The notes under the pieces are model-generated. The model ran no database searches. It had not been told where the DNA came from and was given only the letters and a program-made list of their open reading frames with translations. From positions 186,001 to 250,000 of the forward strand of contig NZ_CP011029.1 in assembly GCF_002221525.1 (NCBI RefSeq): DNA of 64,000 nt, written 5' to 3'. Made by a program: the position numbers and the translations under genes. Origin of the DNA: Pseudoalteromonas espejiana DSM 9414 (lineage in GTDB: Bacteria > Pseudomonadota > Gammaproteobacteria > Enterobacterales > Alteromonadaceae). Shown here in pieces: positions 25,017-34,134 of the stretch. Positions within the stretch are counted from its first letter, which is position 1; each line of letters opens with the position of its first letter.

Positions 25017-26108
25017 TTAAAACGAATACTGCAGCCTTAATGAGATTGCATTGCCCGATGTGATAGTACCGCCTGCCTCGTAGTAATCGGCTTTAATGTA
25101 GTCGGCCATAAATTTTATGTTTTTGTTTACGGTATAGTTAACGCCAAGGGCGTAGGTTTTTGCGTCTTGGTTTTCTTGCTTGAGCTTAAGTAAGCTATAG
25201 CGGCCTGTAATTTCCCAGCCTGGCTCTGAGCTTGCGCCTAGTTTTGCGTTTTTATATTTTCGGTTTCCGCCCGATAGTTGATAACCAAATTGCAAATAGC
25301 CGCCTTCGTAATCATTGGTTGACTCTTCAATACTGGTTACTTGTGCTTGTTGCCACTCGGCCATCATGGTAAATCTGTTTTGTAGCCATAGTAGTTCTAC
25401 GCCTTGTTGCGAAAGGCTATCGGCATTAATTTTATCGCCTTCTATTAATGAGTCGGCGGTATAAACTTCAAGTGGTTCATTTACTCTAAATTCGTTGCCA
25501 TCGTACTGCCTCTCACTAAATGCAACCCCAAGATGTAATAAGTTAGTATCTTGCTGCCATGGCACCCAAGCTACGCGCCCTGTAATAGCAGATGTTGCTT
25601 CGTTTTCATCGGGCTCGTAATAACCTAGTTGCCAATTTACTGAGGCTATGTCCCCGGAAAGGCTAATACCTAAGCTGCGCCCTGGTGAAAATGCTTCGCT
25701 TATCATGCTGCGCTCAAGCATTAGCAATTTACGCGAGCTGGTTAGTTTTTCTAGGCCAAAACCTTCTTTTTGCTGGCCTATGGTCAAATCGGCATATTTC
25801 CAGCCCGAGTATTCTAAATAGGCGTCTTTTATTTCGGTTTCGCCATCGGCAAAGCCAAGTTGAAATTTACTTTTCCAGTCTTTGCTTATGTCTGATTTAA
25901 AACTTAGGCGTGCGCGGCGTATTTCAGAGGTGCTTTCTGAGCTGTTGCTGTCGTATTGATCCTCTAATAATGCGGTATCAAATTTGTTGTAGTCGAGCAT
26001 GATATAGCCACTTAAATCTATATCGTCGTTAATTTTGGCAAAACTTGCATTACTAACAAAGCAAAGTGCTGAAAGTGCCGCATAAGTAATCGTTTGTTTA
26101 GAGGTCAT
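25017..26108 (-). CDS. Porin of the phosphate-selective O/P family
   Basis: 363 residues. A signal peptide ending SFA is followed by a beta-barrel of alternating strands: GYIMLDYNKFD, SEIRRARLSFKSDISKDWKSK, GFADGETEIKDAYLEYSG, GQQKEGFGLEKLTSSR, and a terminal LRLQYSF ending in Phe, the usual outer-membrane assembly signal. This is the OprO/OprP fold. The family name does not prove phosphate specificity. It is the last gene of a four-gene operon, starting within 2 bp of the DUF4956 stop. Confidence 0.85.
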   Translation of the reverse strand: MTSKQTITYAALSALCFVSNASFAKINDDIDLSGYIMLDYNKFDTALLEDQYDSNSSESTSEIRRARLSFKSDISKDWKSKFQLGFADGETEIKDAYLEYSGWKYADLTIGQQKEGFGLEKLTSSRKLLMLERSMISEAFSPGRSLGISLSGDIASVNWQLGYYEPDENEATSAITGRVAWVPWQQDTNLLHLGVAFSERQYDGNEFRVNEPLEVYTADSLIEGDKINADSLSQQGVELLWLQNRFTMMAEWQQAQVTSIEESTNDYEGGYLQFGYQLSGGNRKYKNAKLGASSEPGWEITGRYSLLKLKQENQDAKTYALGVNYTVNKNIKFMADYIKADYYEAGGTITSGNAISLRLQYSF

Positions 26109-26109
26109 G

Positions 26110-26697
26110 TTAGGCTGCCTTTGTTTGTTTTTCGGCTAAGTAACTTACTTTTAGTTGCGCTACGTCTCTTAAAAAGTCGATGTGTTCTATATCTACGGCA
26201 ACGACGTTTAGCCCTGTGCGCTGTTTTAAATCATTGATGAGAATGGCTTGGTTTTGTGGGGTTATGTTTTCTATGCGCTCGTAGCAAACGCTTTGTACTT
26301 CGTAGCGTTTTACAAATACGCTTGAGTCAATCAAAAAGGCAATTAAGCAAATAATACCGTTAAGAATGCTTAGCTCAATTAAACTCATTTGCCCTACAGA
26401 GGTAAGTAAAGCAATGGCAGTAACAAGGAATAAGTAGGTCATTTCTTTAATAGAGATAGACTCAGTGCGATACCTTAGCATGGTAAATACGGCAAATAGG
26501 CCAAATGCAAATTCCATCGACATATCAACGCCGTGCAGCAAAAAGGTAATAATAAAAACGCCTACACCAAATAAAATAAATGAGCCTGCCACCACTGCAT
26601 TTTTACTAATACGAAAGTAACAGCCATAGCAAAGTACAGCCAGCGATAGGATGTTTACTAAAAAGCGGGAAAGAAAAATAAGATCTAATTTTGTCAT
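26110..26697 (-). CDS. DUF4956 membrane protein
   Basis: 195 residues with about five hydrophobic segments in the first 125 residues (FLVNILSLAVLCYGCYF, VVAGSFILFGVGVFIITFLL, FAFGLFAVFTMLRYR, YLFLVTAIALLTSVG, LNGIICLIAFLI). A soluble C-terminal domain follows (INDLKQRTGLNVVAVDIEHIDFLRDVAQLKVSY). This is the DUF4956 layout, often found next to VTC-domain and CotH genes, as here. It sits 1 bp after the VTC gene and directly before the porin. Its function is unknown; a membrane partner for the polymerase-like protein is plausible. Confidence 0.82.
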   Translation of the reverse strand: MTKLDLIFLSRFLVNILSLAVLCYGCYFRISKNAVVAGSFILFGVGVFIITFLLHGVDMSMEFAFGLFAVFTMLRYRTESISIKEMTYLFLVTAIALLTSVGQMSLIELSILNGIICLIAFLIDSSVFVKRYEVQSVCYERIENITPQNQAILINDLKQRTGLNVVAVDIEHIDFLRDVAQLKVSYLAEKQTKAA

Positions 26698-26698
26698 T

Positions 26699-27616
26699 TT
26701 AATTATTCTCTAAAGGTAAAAGCGGGTTAGTGCGGTTAAGGTGTTTTAAATGGGCTAAAACAGGTTTAAAGCGGTTTACTTTTAAGCGCTCGGGGTAGAG
26801 CAAAGCACAGCCAATACAGTATTTACTAAACGAGGCTGGGAATATGTGGTGTTTACTCATGAGCTTATAAAATGGCGAGTGTTTTGTTTTTTTACTTTGC
26901 TTAAGCTCGGCAATAAAAAAGCCCGGTAAGGTTATTTTGTTATCGCCTTTTGGGGTGTTGTACCACAAGTTAAAATCAAGCGTTAAGCGCTCGGCTTTTT
27001 CTTCGTTAGCTAGGGCTATGCGGTTATAGCCGCTTTGCTGGGTTACATTTAAATGTGCAAAGTTGTTTTTCATTTGCTCTTTAATAAACGCCGTGCTGTT
27101 AGCTTGCTCGTTGCTAGTTTGCGCGAGCTTTATACGTGTTTTGACTGTGCGGCTTTGGTTGTTTTTTAGTTTTACTTCTAGGTATTCGGTGGCGGTATCA
27201 ACGTAGCGCCTTTGGCGTACTTTGTAGCGATTAAGCTTACCGTTATGATGGGCTTTATATAAATCAAGTTCGGGCGTATCAAAGTACTGATTATAATAAG
27301 AAAATAAACGCTTACCTTGTATATCAAGTACCCTATACTGGCCTTGTATATGAGTAAGCAGCTCAGGTAAAAAAGACAGTGGTAGCATAAACTTGCTGTC
27401 TACACGGTTCATTAAATTAGCGTTATTAAGATCGTTTAACCCGTAACCTTCAAACGGGGCGAGCAACTCGTTAATTAAGCTTGTTAATGAGCCTCGCGCA
27501 TCTGGCTTTTCAGGCTGAGCCTGCTTATTTTTAGTATTTATAGCAGTAATTGCTACAGGTGAGATTGAAGCGTCCTTTTCAAAAAGTTCATCCTTAAAAC
27601 GTGCTTGAATTGTCAT
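26699..27616 (-). CDS. VTC-type polyphosphate polymerase domain protein
   Basis: 305 residues with the VTC tunnel-fold features: NRVDSKFMLPLSFLPELL, YFDTPELDLYKAHHNGKLNRYKVRQRRY (basic nucleotide-contact strand), EYLEVKLKNNQSRTVKTR and a C-terminal FIAELKQSK strand. Eukaryotic VTC4 makes polyphosphate from ATP; bacterial members of unknown product occur beside CotH and DUF4956 genes, as here. The charged strand residues of the tunnel look intact, so catalysis is possible. It lies 76 bp after the CotH gene in the same operon. Confidence 0.82.
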   Translation of the reverse strand: MTIQARFKDELFEKDASISPVAITAINTKNKQAQPEKPDARGSLTSLINELLAPFEGYGLNDLNNANLMNRVDSKFMLPLSFLPELLTHIQGQYRVLDIQGKRLFSYYNQYFDTPELDLYKAHHNGKLNRYKVRQRRYVDTATEYLEVKLKNNQSRTVKTRIKLAQTSNEQANSTAFIKEQMKNNFAHLNVTQQSGYNRIALANEEKAERLTLDFNLWYNTPKGDNKITLPGFFIAELKQSKKTKHSPFYKLMSKHHIFPASFSKYCIGCALLYPERLKVNRFKPVLAHLKHLNRTNPLLPLENN

Positions 27617-27692
27617 AATTTTCTCAGATTATTAAATTGCAAAGTAATAGAGGCGGTGCCAGAGTGCTGGCACTGCGCAAAGGATGGGCTGT

Positions 27693-30248
27693 TTATCGAG
27701 AGCAAAATCCGCTGCCGTCGCCAGCTGAAGGCAATGTGCCATCGAGCTGCGCGGCCATATTTGCTACGCGGTACTGCATAAAAGACGTTAAGCCGTAAAA
27801 CTGCCCCGTTGTAGAGGTAAGGTTTTGCTCAAAGTAGGTTGAGCCATAAAAGCTAGTTGGGTCGTTTTGTACGTGCTCACGAATTAGGTCGGCTATTTCA
27901 TTTACGCGTGCGTTAAATGTGTCGCTTGAAAGTGAGCCATTAATAAGCTGCGTTAAATAACTGTGGTACACATCAAGGTTGCTTTGCTCGGCAAATACAT
28001 TAGCGATTAACGGGCGTTCGCTTAATGCGCCGCTTACAGGCTCATCAATGTAGAGCTCCCTTATATCTACGCTATTACAATCCATGTTAAATGTGCCGAA
28101 TGACTCGTTAAAGTCCCATGGCAAAATACTAAATACACCATCGTCATCGTAAATATAATAGTTATGAGCAAGCGGCCCGTGGTAGCTATCTAAATTAGAA
28201 AGTGAAGTACTTACCGACATATAACGTAAAAGCGTGTCTATATCTATGGCGCTTGTTTCGCCGTTATCGAGCGATTCTACAAAGTTAATAAATGCGCCGT
28301 TATCGGTGGTGCCTTCGTTGGTTTGCAGGTTTATATCGGTGTAGCTTTGTATATCGTCACCTAGCCATAGTAAATCGCTGCCTGTGCCATCTGGCTTGTA
28401 TAAATCGCCGTTACTGTTGGCAAAGTGTTTTTCAACAAATTCGCCATCTACGGCTTCTACCATTAAATACAAACCAAATAGTTCGCCGTTTACATAAAAG
28501 TTAACGTAGGCATGCTCAGGGGTTGGCACGCCCATTTCATCCATTAGCTCGTAGGCAATTACTTCACGCATGTACGACGGGTCGTTAAACGAGTTTTGTA
28601 ATGTGAACTTTTTTAGCCCAAAAAACTTTTGCCCCGACACATATTCGTTAATATCGACCTTAAAGCTGTAGCGGTCGCTGCTAGAGTTGGCAACGCTGCT
28701 TAAACTTGAGCCGCCTTTAGTGCGAATTGCCACGCTGTCTAGCGTTACCCCGTTAAAGGTAATAGCTGTTTCGTGGTATTCCTCATCAAGTGGGTTGTCT
28801 AGGATGTCTTGCCAGTTTTCGTCGGTAATTGTAATAGAAAGCGTATTAACAGCCGTGGGTGTAAATGCGCTTGCAACTGTATTTTCACTACTTGGGGTTG
28901 GTGTTAAAAACGCATGAGTAAAATCGGTACTGTTACTTAGGCCGTAACTAAAGCCCGTGGCTACATCGCTCTCGTCCCAATCAATGTAGTCAATTACTTC
29001 GTCGTTAAAAATTAGGCTTAGCTCGTCTTCTTTGCCTAATTTAAAGGGCACGTAGTTAGTACCTGGATCTTCATCGGTGGCATAAATAGTAATGTATTGG
29101 CCTGCGTATAAATCTATGTCGGGCAGGGTAACTGGGTCTATATCGTCGCTTTCATCAATAACGTGGTAGTTGGCTAAGTTAATTGTGTTTTCGCTGTTAT
29201 TGTATAGCTCAAACCAGTCGTTACCATCGTCTGCGGCGCTTGCCACCACTTCGTTAATAACGAGTGGCCCGTGAGTTGCTTTGCTGTTTTGGCTAAGCTC
29301 TGTTGGAGTTAATACCGCAATTGCATCGCTGCCATCAGGGTAGCGGCCATAGCTGTAACCACTTAGCGCTTGGCCTTTATTCCACGATAACTGCTCTATA
29401 ATTACATTGTTACTGTAAAGGCTTACGGTATCGCTTGAACCTAATTTAAACGCAACGCTTGGCAGGTCGCCTAAATCATCAGTGCTTGCGTAAATACGGT
29501 AAAACTCACCAGGCGATAACGTAATATCAGGTAGAGCAAATTGCTCGTTATTGTCATCACTTAGTGTGTAGTTGGCTAAATAAACATCGCTACTGCTTGT
29601 TACATAAAGCTCTATCCAATCCTCAGAGCCGCTGCTGTCTTTTGCTACTACTTCGTTTATACGCAGTGGCGCATCTTCAGCAATTAGCGTAGTAACAAGT
29701 GTAGAGGTATCGGCAGTTTGGTTAGCTGCGCCCTCTGTTGGCGCTAATGTTTGCGCTGTACCGGTACCATCGGTGTATAGGCCGTAGCTAAAGCCTTCAG
29801 CGGCTTCGCCTTCTTCCCAATCAAGTACAGACACCGCAGTGCCGTCCTCGTATAACGTGACTGCATCGTCACTCCCTAATTTAAAGGTAACGTAATAACC
29901 GCTATCGGGCGCTGTGTCGGTTTCATCAATGGCTTGAATAACAATAAACTCACCTTGCGAAAGCGATACAGCAGGTAAAGCTTGAGGCTCTCTGTCGGCG
30001 TTATCATCAACAAGCGAAAATACCGATAAGTCGGCTATGTCTGCAGTGGCGTATAGCTCAATCCAATCGTAGGTGGTATCACTTGGGCTTGCGACAATTT
30101 CGTTAATAACTAAGCCCGTGGAGGTGGTTGTTGATGATGAGTCAGTTTGCTCTGTGCTGGTGTCGCTACTTTGTTCACTACCACCACAACCATACAAAAA
30201 GGCAGTAGAGGCAATAACTGAATAAAATATAAAGGGTTTTATATTCAT
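27693..30248 (-). CDS. CotH-kinase family lipoprotein with three lamin-tail domains
   Basis: 851 residues. The signal peptide ends in the lipobox LYGC, so it is a lipoprotein. Three lamin-tail domains follow (each opening with INEVVA/INEIVA and DWIELY/DWFELY, roughly residues 45-175, 195-320 and 328-455). Then comes a CotH domain from about residue 465, with RTKGGSS, FGLKKFTLQNSFNDPSYMRE, GLYLMVEAVDGEFV and the catalytic-type LPWDFNESFG. CotH proteins are atypical kinases related to spore-coat CotH that phosphorylate secreted proteins; lamin-tail domains probably bind surfaces or partners. It heads the CotH - VTC - DUF4956 - porin operon. Confidence 0.9.
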   Translation of the reverse strand: MNIKPFIFYSVIASTAFLYGCGGSEQSSDTSTEQTDSSSTTTSTGLVINEIVASPSDTTYDWIELYATADIADLSVFSLVDDNADREPQALPAVSLSQGEFIVIQAIDETDTAPDSGYYVTFKLGSDDAVTLYEDGTAVSVLDWEEGEAAEGFSYGLYTDGTGTAQTLAPTEGAANQTADTSTLVTTLIAEDAPLRINEVVAKDSSGSEDWIELYVTSSSDVYLANYTLSDDNNEQFALPDITLSPGEFYRIYASTDDLGDLPSVAFKLGSSDTVSLYSNNVIIEQLSWNKGQALSGYSYGRYPDGSDAIAVLTPTELSQNSKATHGPLVINEVVASAADDGNDWFELYNNSENTINLANYHVIDESDDIDPVTLPDIDLYAGQYITIYATDEDPGTNYVPFKLGKEDELSLIFNDEVIDYIDWDESDVATGFSYGLSNSTDFTHAFLTPTPSSENTVASAFTPTAVNTLSITITDENWQDILDNPLDEEYHETAITFNGVTLDSVAIRTKGGSSLSSVANSSSDRYSFKVDINEYVSGQKFFGLKKFTLQNSFNDPSYMREVIAYELMDEMGVPTPEHAYVNFYVNGELFGLYLMVEAVDGEFVEKHFANSNGDLYKPDGTGSDLLWLGDDIQSYTDINLQTNEGTTDNGAFINFVESLDNGETSAIDIDTLLRYMSVSTSLSNLDSYHGPLAHNYYIYDDDGVFSILPWDFNESFGTFNMDCNSVDIRELYIDEPVSGALSERPLIANVFAEQSNLDVYHSYLTQLINGSLSSDTFNARVNEIADLIREHVQNDPTSFYGSTYFEQNLTSTTGQFYGLTSFMQYRVANMAAQLDGTLPSAGDGSGFCSR

Positions 30249-30376
30249 ATATGCATGCTTATTATTTTATTAAAGTGTGCAAACTATAAAAATAGAAGGT
30301 GCAAACAATGTGTAAACTTTTAGTAATATTCAGTATAGTGAGCTTAATTACTCACTTTAAAAGTTACCTTAACCCT

Positions 30377-30835
30377 ATGTTTAAACAATTAGTTTTATTG
30401 TGCGCGTTAAGTATGCCGCTAGTAAGCATTGCCGCTACTGCGCCATTTTCGGGCAAGATAAGTACTCAAGCACTGTTAAGCGATTACGATAAGTTTAATA
30501 AGCAGTACAACGCATTTACGCCAACCGAGGAAGATATAGCCCTAATGCAAAAGCTAGAAGGCAAGGAGCTAATTGTATTATTTGGCACCTGGTGCCACGA
30601 CAGCCAGCGCGAAGTACCAAAGCTGATTAAGTTACTTGATGAATCTAAAGTTACACTTGCCAGTATTGACTACGTGGCCGTGGGTTACAACAAACGCGAT
30701 GATGCAGGCGTTGCACAGGCGCACGACTTGCAATACACGCCAACATTTATAGTAAAAGACGATGGAAAAGAGTTAGTACGTGTAATTGAAAAACCAAAAG
30801 GCACATTGGCGCAAGATTTAACTAAGGGTTTGTGA
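30377..30835 (+). CDS. Periplasmic thioredoxin-like protein with one active-site cysteine
   Basis: 152 residues from the ATG at 30377, which gives a clean signal peptide (MFKQLVLLCALSMPLVSIA); the open frame extends 26 codons further up without a good leader. The fold is thioredoxin-like: ELIVLFGTWCHDSQREVPKL, then the cis-proline strand YTPTFIV. The redox motif is WCHDS, with serine where the second cysteine of CxxC would be, so it is not a standard disulfide oxidoreductase and may act as a monothiol protein. It is divergent from the CotH gene; no functional link is shown. Confidence 0.75.
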   Translation: MFKQLVLLCALSMPLVSIAATAPFSGKISTQALLSDYDKFNKQYNAFTPTEEDIALMQKLEGKELIVLFGTWCHDSQREVPKLIKLLDESKVTLASIDYVAVGYNKRDDAGVAQAHDLQYTPTFIVKDDGKELVRVIEKPKGTLAQDLTKGL

Positions 30836-31017
30836 ATAGAGCTTGGGGATATGAGAGTTTACCAATATAGCAAATAGATTTATGAGGTAGCTGGTGAGCT
30901 GCTATGAGTAATCTCTTAGTATTATAATGTGTGAGGTTGAGGTTGAGGTTTAATCCATATGTTTTTTTTAAGTATAATAAAAAGTTAAAAGCATGATTTG
31001 TCTGTGTTAAAGTGAAG

Positions 31018-31148
31018 ATGGTTTATGGGCAGATTTTTGGTCGCGTTTCGCGACCTGTGAAAAAATTGTTCGAGAGAACTGCCTATTAGTAGATTATCAT
31101 CATTATGAGGCTACCTGAGAAAAGTGCCTAGGAGTGCCCATAAACCAT
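31018..31148 (+). ncRNA. Retron msr-msd RNA (Ec67-like)
   Basis: A 131-nt element directly upstream of the reverse transcriptase. The outer 14-bp inverted repeat is perfect: a1 ATGGTTTATGGGCA (31018-31031) and a2 TGCCCATAAACCAT (31135-31148). Inside are a 7-bp stem GGTCGCG-TTT-CGCGACC (31039-31055) and a second hairpin GTTC-GAGA-GAAC (31068-31079). The sequence around a1 (GGGCAGATTT) and before a2 (AGGAGTGCC) matches, from memory, the same places in E. coli retron Ec67. By that comparison the 2'-branching guanosine is G31032. The msd template is the AT-rich part from about 31080 to 31134. Confidence 0.88.
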
Positions 31149-31164
31149 TATTTAAAAGGAATTA

Positions 31165-33024
31165 ATGTTGAGTAGGCTAAAGAATTTAAAGGGTGCAGCA
31201 ACTAAGCCTCAGTTGGCTAGTATTTTGAATGTAAGCCCTGTTTTTCTGACAAAGTGTTTGTATATTATAAAGCCTGAGAATCAATATCATCAGTTTGAAG
31301 TAAACAAAAAGTCGGGTGGTAAAAGAGTGATAACCGCCCCTAGTGAAGACCTCAAAGGTCTTCAATCAAAACTATCTGAATTGTTGCTGGACTGTATTGA
31401 TGAAATAAATACATTAAAATACCCAGACTCACAGCTAGTATCTCCAAAAAAAAATATTTCAAAGAAAAATGATCCTTCAGCAGAGGTTTTGAAAGTTAAA
31501 ATTTCAAATGCTGCCATTAAACAGCCCTACTTATCTCATGGCTTTACACGACAACGTTCTATTTTGACCAACGCAGTTATGCATTTAGGGCAAAAGAGTG
31601 TATTAAATATTGATCTTGAGAATTTTTTCGACTCTTTTAACTTTGGCCGTGTTAGAGGGTTTTTTATAAAAAATAAAAACTTTGAATTATCGCCATCTAT
31701 TGCAACAGTAATTGCTCAAATAGCATGCTATAAAGACACCCTACCTCAAGGGAGCCCATGCTCTCCAGTAATAACCAATTTGATCACACACCACCTAGAT
31801 ATTCGCTTAGCTTCGTTAGCTAAGAGGTACAAATGTACTTATACACGTTATGCTGATGATATAACTTTCTCAACTCGATTATCTGTTTTTCCACCGGAAA
31901 TCATGTGTGATTCGCTCAATGGATTTGCCCCAGGTAAAAGGCTTAAAAGAGCAATTAAACATGCTGGTTTTAGTATTAACGAAAGAAAAACTCGCATTCA
32001 GTATAAAAACTCTAGACAAGATGTTACCGGTTTGATTGTTAATAAAAAGCCAAATGTAAAAAGTGAATATTGGCGAACAGCTAGGGCTAAATGTAATTCA
32101 TTATTTAATACTGGTCATTTTATTACCAATAAGAATGGCAGGTCAGTCGAAGGGAATATCAATGAGCTTGAGGGACAGCTGAATTTTATAGATCAAGTTG
32201 ATCACTACAATAGAATGAGACAAAGCCCTCCGTTAAGTCCAGAATATAGTCTTAAAAATTATGGTAAACGTACAAATGGCTTATTATCAGGTAGAGAGAC
32301 TGTGTTTAGTAAGTTTTTGTTTTATAGATTATTTTATGCAAATGAAAAACCTACTATATTATGTGAAGGTAAGACCGATAATGTTTATTTAAAGTCCGCA
32401 ATTAATCAATTACATAATCAATATAAGCAACTAGTTAATATTGGTGATGAGTATAAGTTACTAGTTAGGTTTATAGAATATTCGAAAAGAACAAGGTTTC
32501 TATTAGAGCTATATGGAGGCGCTGACTATTTAAGAGGTTTTATCGATACATATGCAGTTAAGAGTAAGATATATAATGCTCCTAAGCCAGAGAACCCAGT
32601 AATTATTTTTATTGATAATGATGATGGACCCAAGCAAATAGAGACTTTATTACAATCTAGAAACTTTAATAAAAAAACGACTTTGGTTCCCAATACCTTA
32701 GATCCGAAGAAAGATGTAAGAAAAGCTGAATTTATACATGTTATTGATAATCTATATGTTGTTTTTACACCCCGCGGCGATCAAGATGAAGACACTGATA
32801 TTGAATATTTTTTTGGTGACGATGCTAGATTGAGAAAACATACAAATGGAATGTTTTTCAACACTGTACAGAATCGAGACCCCTTGAAAGACCTTAGCAA
32901 GGAAGTATTCGCAACTCAGATAATTAAAGCTCAAAAAAAACATATTAATTTTAATGGACTGATTCCATTATTAGACCGTATTGTGAATGTCATAAATCAC
33001 TATGATTCTGTTAAAGGCTTATAG
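31165..33024 (+). CDS. Retron reverse transcriptase fused to a TOPRIM domain
   Basis: 619 residues. The RT part has the retron-specific NAxxH motif (NAVMH, 136-140), motif A with Asp150, PQGSPCSP (194-201), the catalytic YADD (229-232) and the retron VTG motif (287-289). From about residue 395 a TOPRIM domain follows: TILCEGKTDN (Glu401), then IFIDNDDG with the DxD pair at 484 and 486. The RT-TOPRIM fusion is the layout of Ec67-type retrons, which protect against phage; the msDNA-bound RT restrains the fused nuclease-like effector until infection. AAGGA lies 4 bases before the ATG, and the msr-msd ends 16 bp upstream. All catalytic residues look intact. Confidence 0.93.
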   Translation: MLSRLKNLKGAATKPQLASILNVSPVFLTKCLYIIKPENQYHQFEVNKKSGGKRVITAPSEDLKGLQSKLSELLLDCIDEINTLKYPDSQLVSPKKNISKKNDPSAEVLKVKISNAAIKQPYLSHGFTRQRSILTNAVMHLGQKSVLNIDLENFFDSFNFGRVRGFFIKNKNFELSPSIATVIAQIACYKDTLPQGSPCSPVITNLITHHLDIRLASLAKRYKCTYTRYADDITFSTRLSVFPPEIMCDSLNGFAPGKRLKRAIKHAGFSINERKTRIQYKNSRQDVTGLIVNKKPNVKSEYWRTARAKCNSLFNTGHFITNKNGRSVEGNINELEGQLNFIDQVDHYNRMRQSPPLSPEYSLKNYGKRTNGLLSGRETVFSKFLFYRLFYANEKPTILCEGKTDNVYLKSAINQLHNQYKQLVNIGDEYKLLVRFIEYSKRTRFLLELYGGADYLRGFIDTYAVKSKIYNAPKPENPVIIFIDNDDGPKQIETLLQSRNFNKKTTLVPNTLDPKKDVRKAEFIHVIDNLYVVFTPRGDQDEDTDIEYFFGDDARLRKHTNGMFFNTVQNRDPLKDLSKEVFATQIIKAQKKHINFNGLIPLLDRIVNVINHYDSVKGL

Positions 33025-33118
33025 ACGTCCCGTCTTTATTCAGCCACGTTCTATTTAGCGAGCGCTTATCTCCATTTATATGGCTTAGTACTCTGATCTA
33101 GTTTTACTCACATAATCA

Positions 33119-33997
33119 CTATTCACTAAACAGGCTTTTCTCGAATGCTTGCGCAGCATGCGAGGATGGTCTGTCTTTATAATGCAGTTGATAAAGTGGC
33201 CGAGAGAGTTGCTCGTTACTTTTTTGGCTCAGGCGCGTTAATTTACCTAACTGCACTAAATCTTCAGTGACTACATTTGGCAGTAAAGCGACCCCCATAC
33301 CTTGAGCAACAGCCCTTGCTATGGCTTCGTTGCTGCCTAATTGCATACTTTGCTCTGCTTGTACGCCATGCTCTGCTAATAACTTTACCGACATTTCTAA
33401 CGTGCCAGAGCCTGGCTCGCGTAATAACCAAAACTGTTTATTTAACCACGCTTTTAAGTTTTTAGTGGGCTTAAAGTTACTCGGTATAACAACACTCATT
33501 AAATCGTTTTGCCAGTGCTTACTTATTATATGTGGCTCGGTAGGTGTGCCTTCAACCAATGCTAAATCGATGGTGCACTCTAGCAACGCATGCTCAATTT
33601 GCGCGGTATTAGCCACTTGCACTTCTACTTTTATATGTGGGTATTGGGCGCAAAATTTAGCTAAATAAGGCGGTAGCCAATAACTGGCAATGGTGGTGCT
33701 GGTGCCAATAACGAGCGTACCGCGCTTTAGCCCTGTGCGCGATTTAATATCGTCAACGGCGGCTTTTTCGATAGCAAAAATACTACGCGCATGATCATAC
33801 AAGGCTTGTCCGCCTTCACTTAAGGTAAGTTTTTTACCCTTAGATGCACGTTCAATAAGTAGAATATTTAACTGATACTCAAGCTCTTTTAGCGCTTTAG
33901 AAACAGCGGGCTGGCTTATAAAAAGCGCCTCGGCTGCGCCTGAAAAGCTACCCAATTTAGCCACTGTATAAAACACCCTAAGTGCATGTAAGTTCAT
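33119..33997 (-). CDS. LysR-family transcriptional regulator (YeiE-like)
   Basis: 292 residues with a typical N-terminal winged helix-turn-helix (LRVFYTVAKLGSFSGAAEALFISQPAVSKALKELE) and a periplasmic-binding-type effector domain (GTLVIGTSTTIASYWLPPYL, EGTPTEPHI, LREPGSGT, ARAVAQGMGVALLP). It is divergent from the YeiH exporter gene with 137 bp between. That arrangement matches the yeiE-yeiH pair of other bacteria, so it probably controls that gene. Confidence 0.88.
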   Translation of the reverse strand: MNLHALRVFYTVAKLGSFSGAAEALFISQPAVSKALKELEYQLNILLIERASKGKKLTLSEGGQALYDHARSIFAIEKAAVDDIKSRTGLKRGTLVIGTSTTIASYWLPPYLAKFCAQYPHIKVEVQVANTAQIEHALLECTIDLALVEGTPTEPHIISKHWQNDLMSVVIPSNFKPTKNLKAWLNKQFWLLREPGSGTLEMSVKLLAEHGVQAEQSMQLGSNEAIARAVAQGMGVALLPNVVTEDLVQLGKLTRLSQKSNEQLSRPLYQLHYKDRPSSHAAQAFEKSLFSE

Positions 33998-34134
33998 TGT
34001 ATAACCTTAAATTTCATCACTCTTAACTGCATAACTTTAAGTTATCGAATCATGATTTTAATATATTGGAGTTATATTTTGAGCTTTCTTACAATTAAGT
34101 CAACACATCAACATTGTTTAATTGAGGGAATATT

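Noticed and set aside
30931..30951. GAGGTT hexamer repeated three times upstream of the retron
   Set aside because: Short microsatellite; no sign that it is part of the retron RNA, which starts at 31018.
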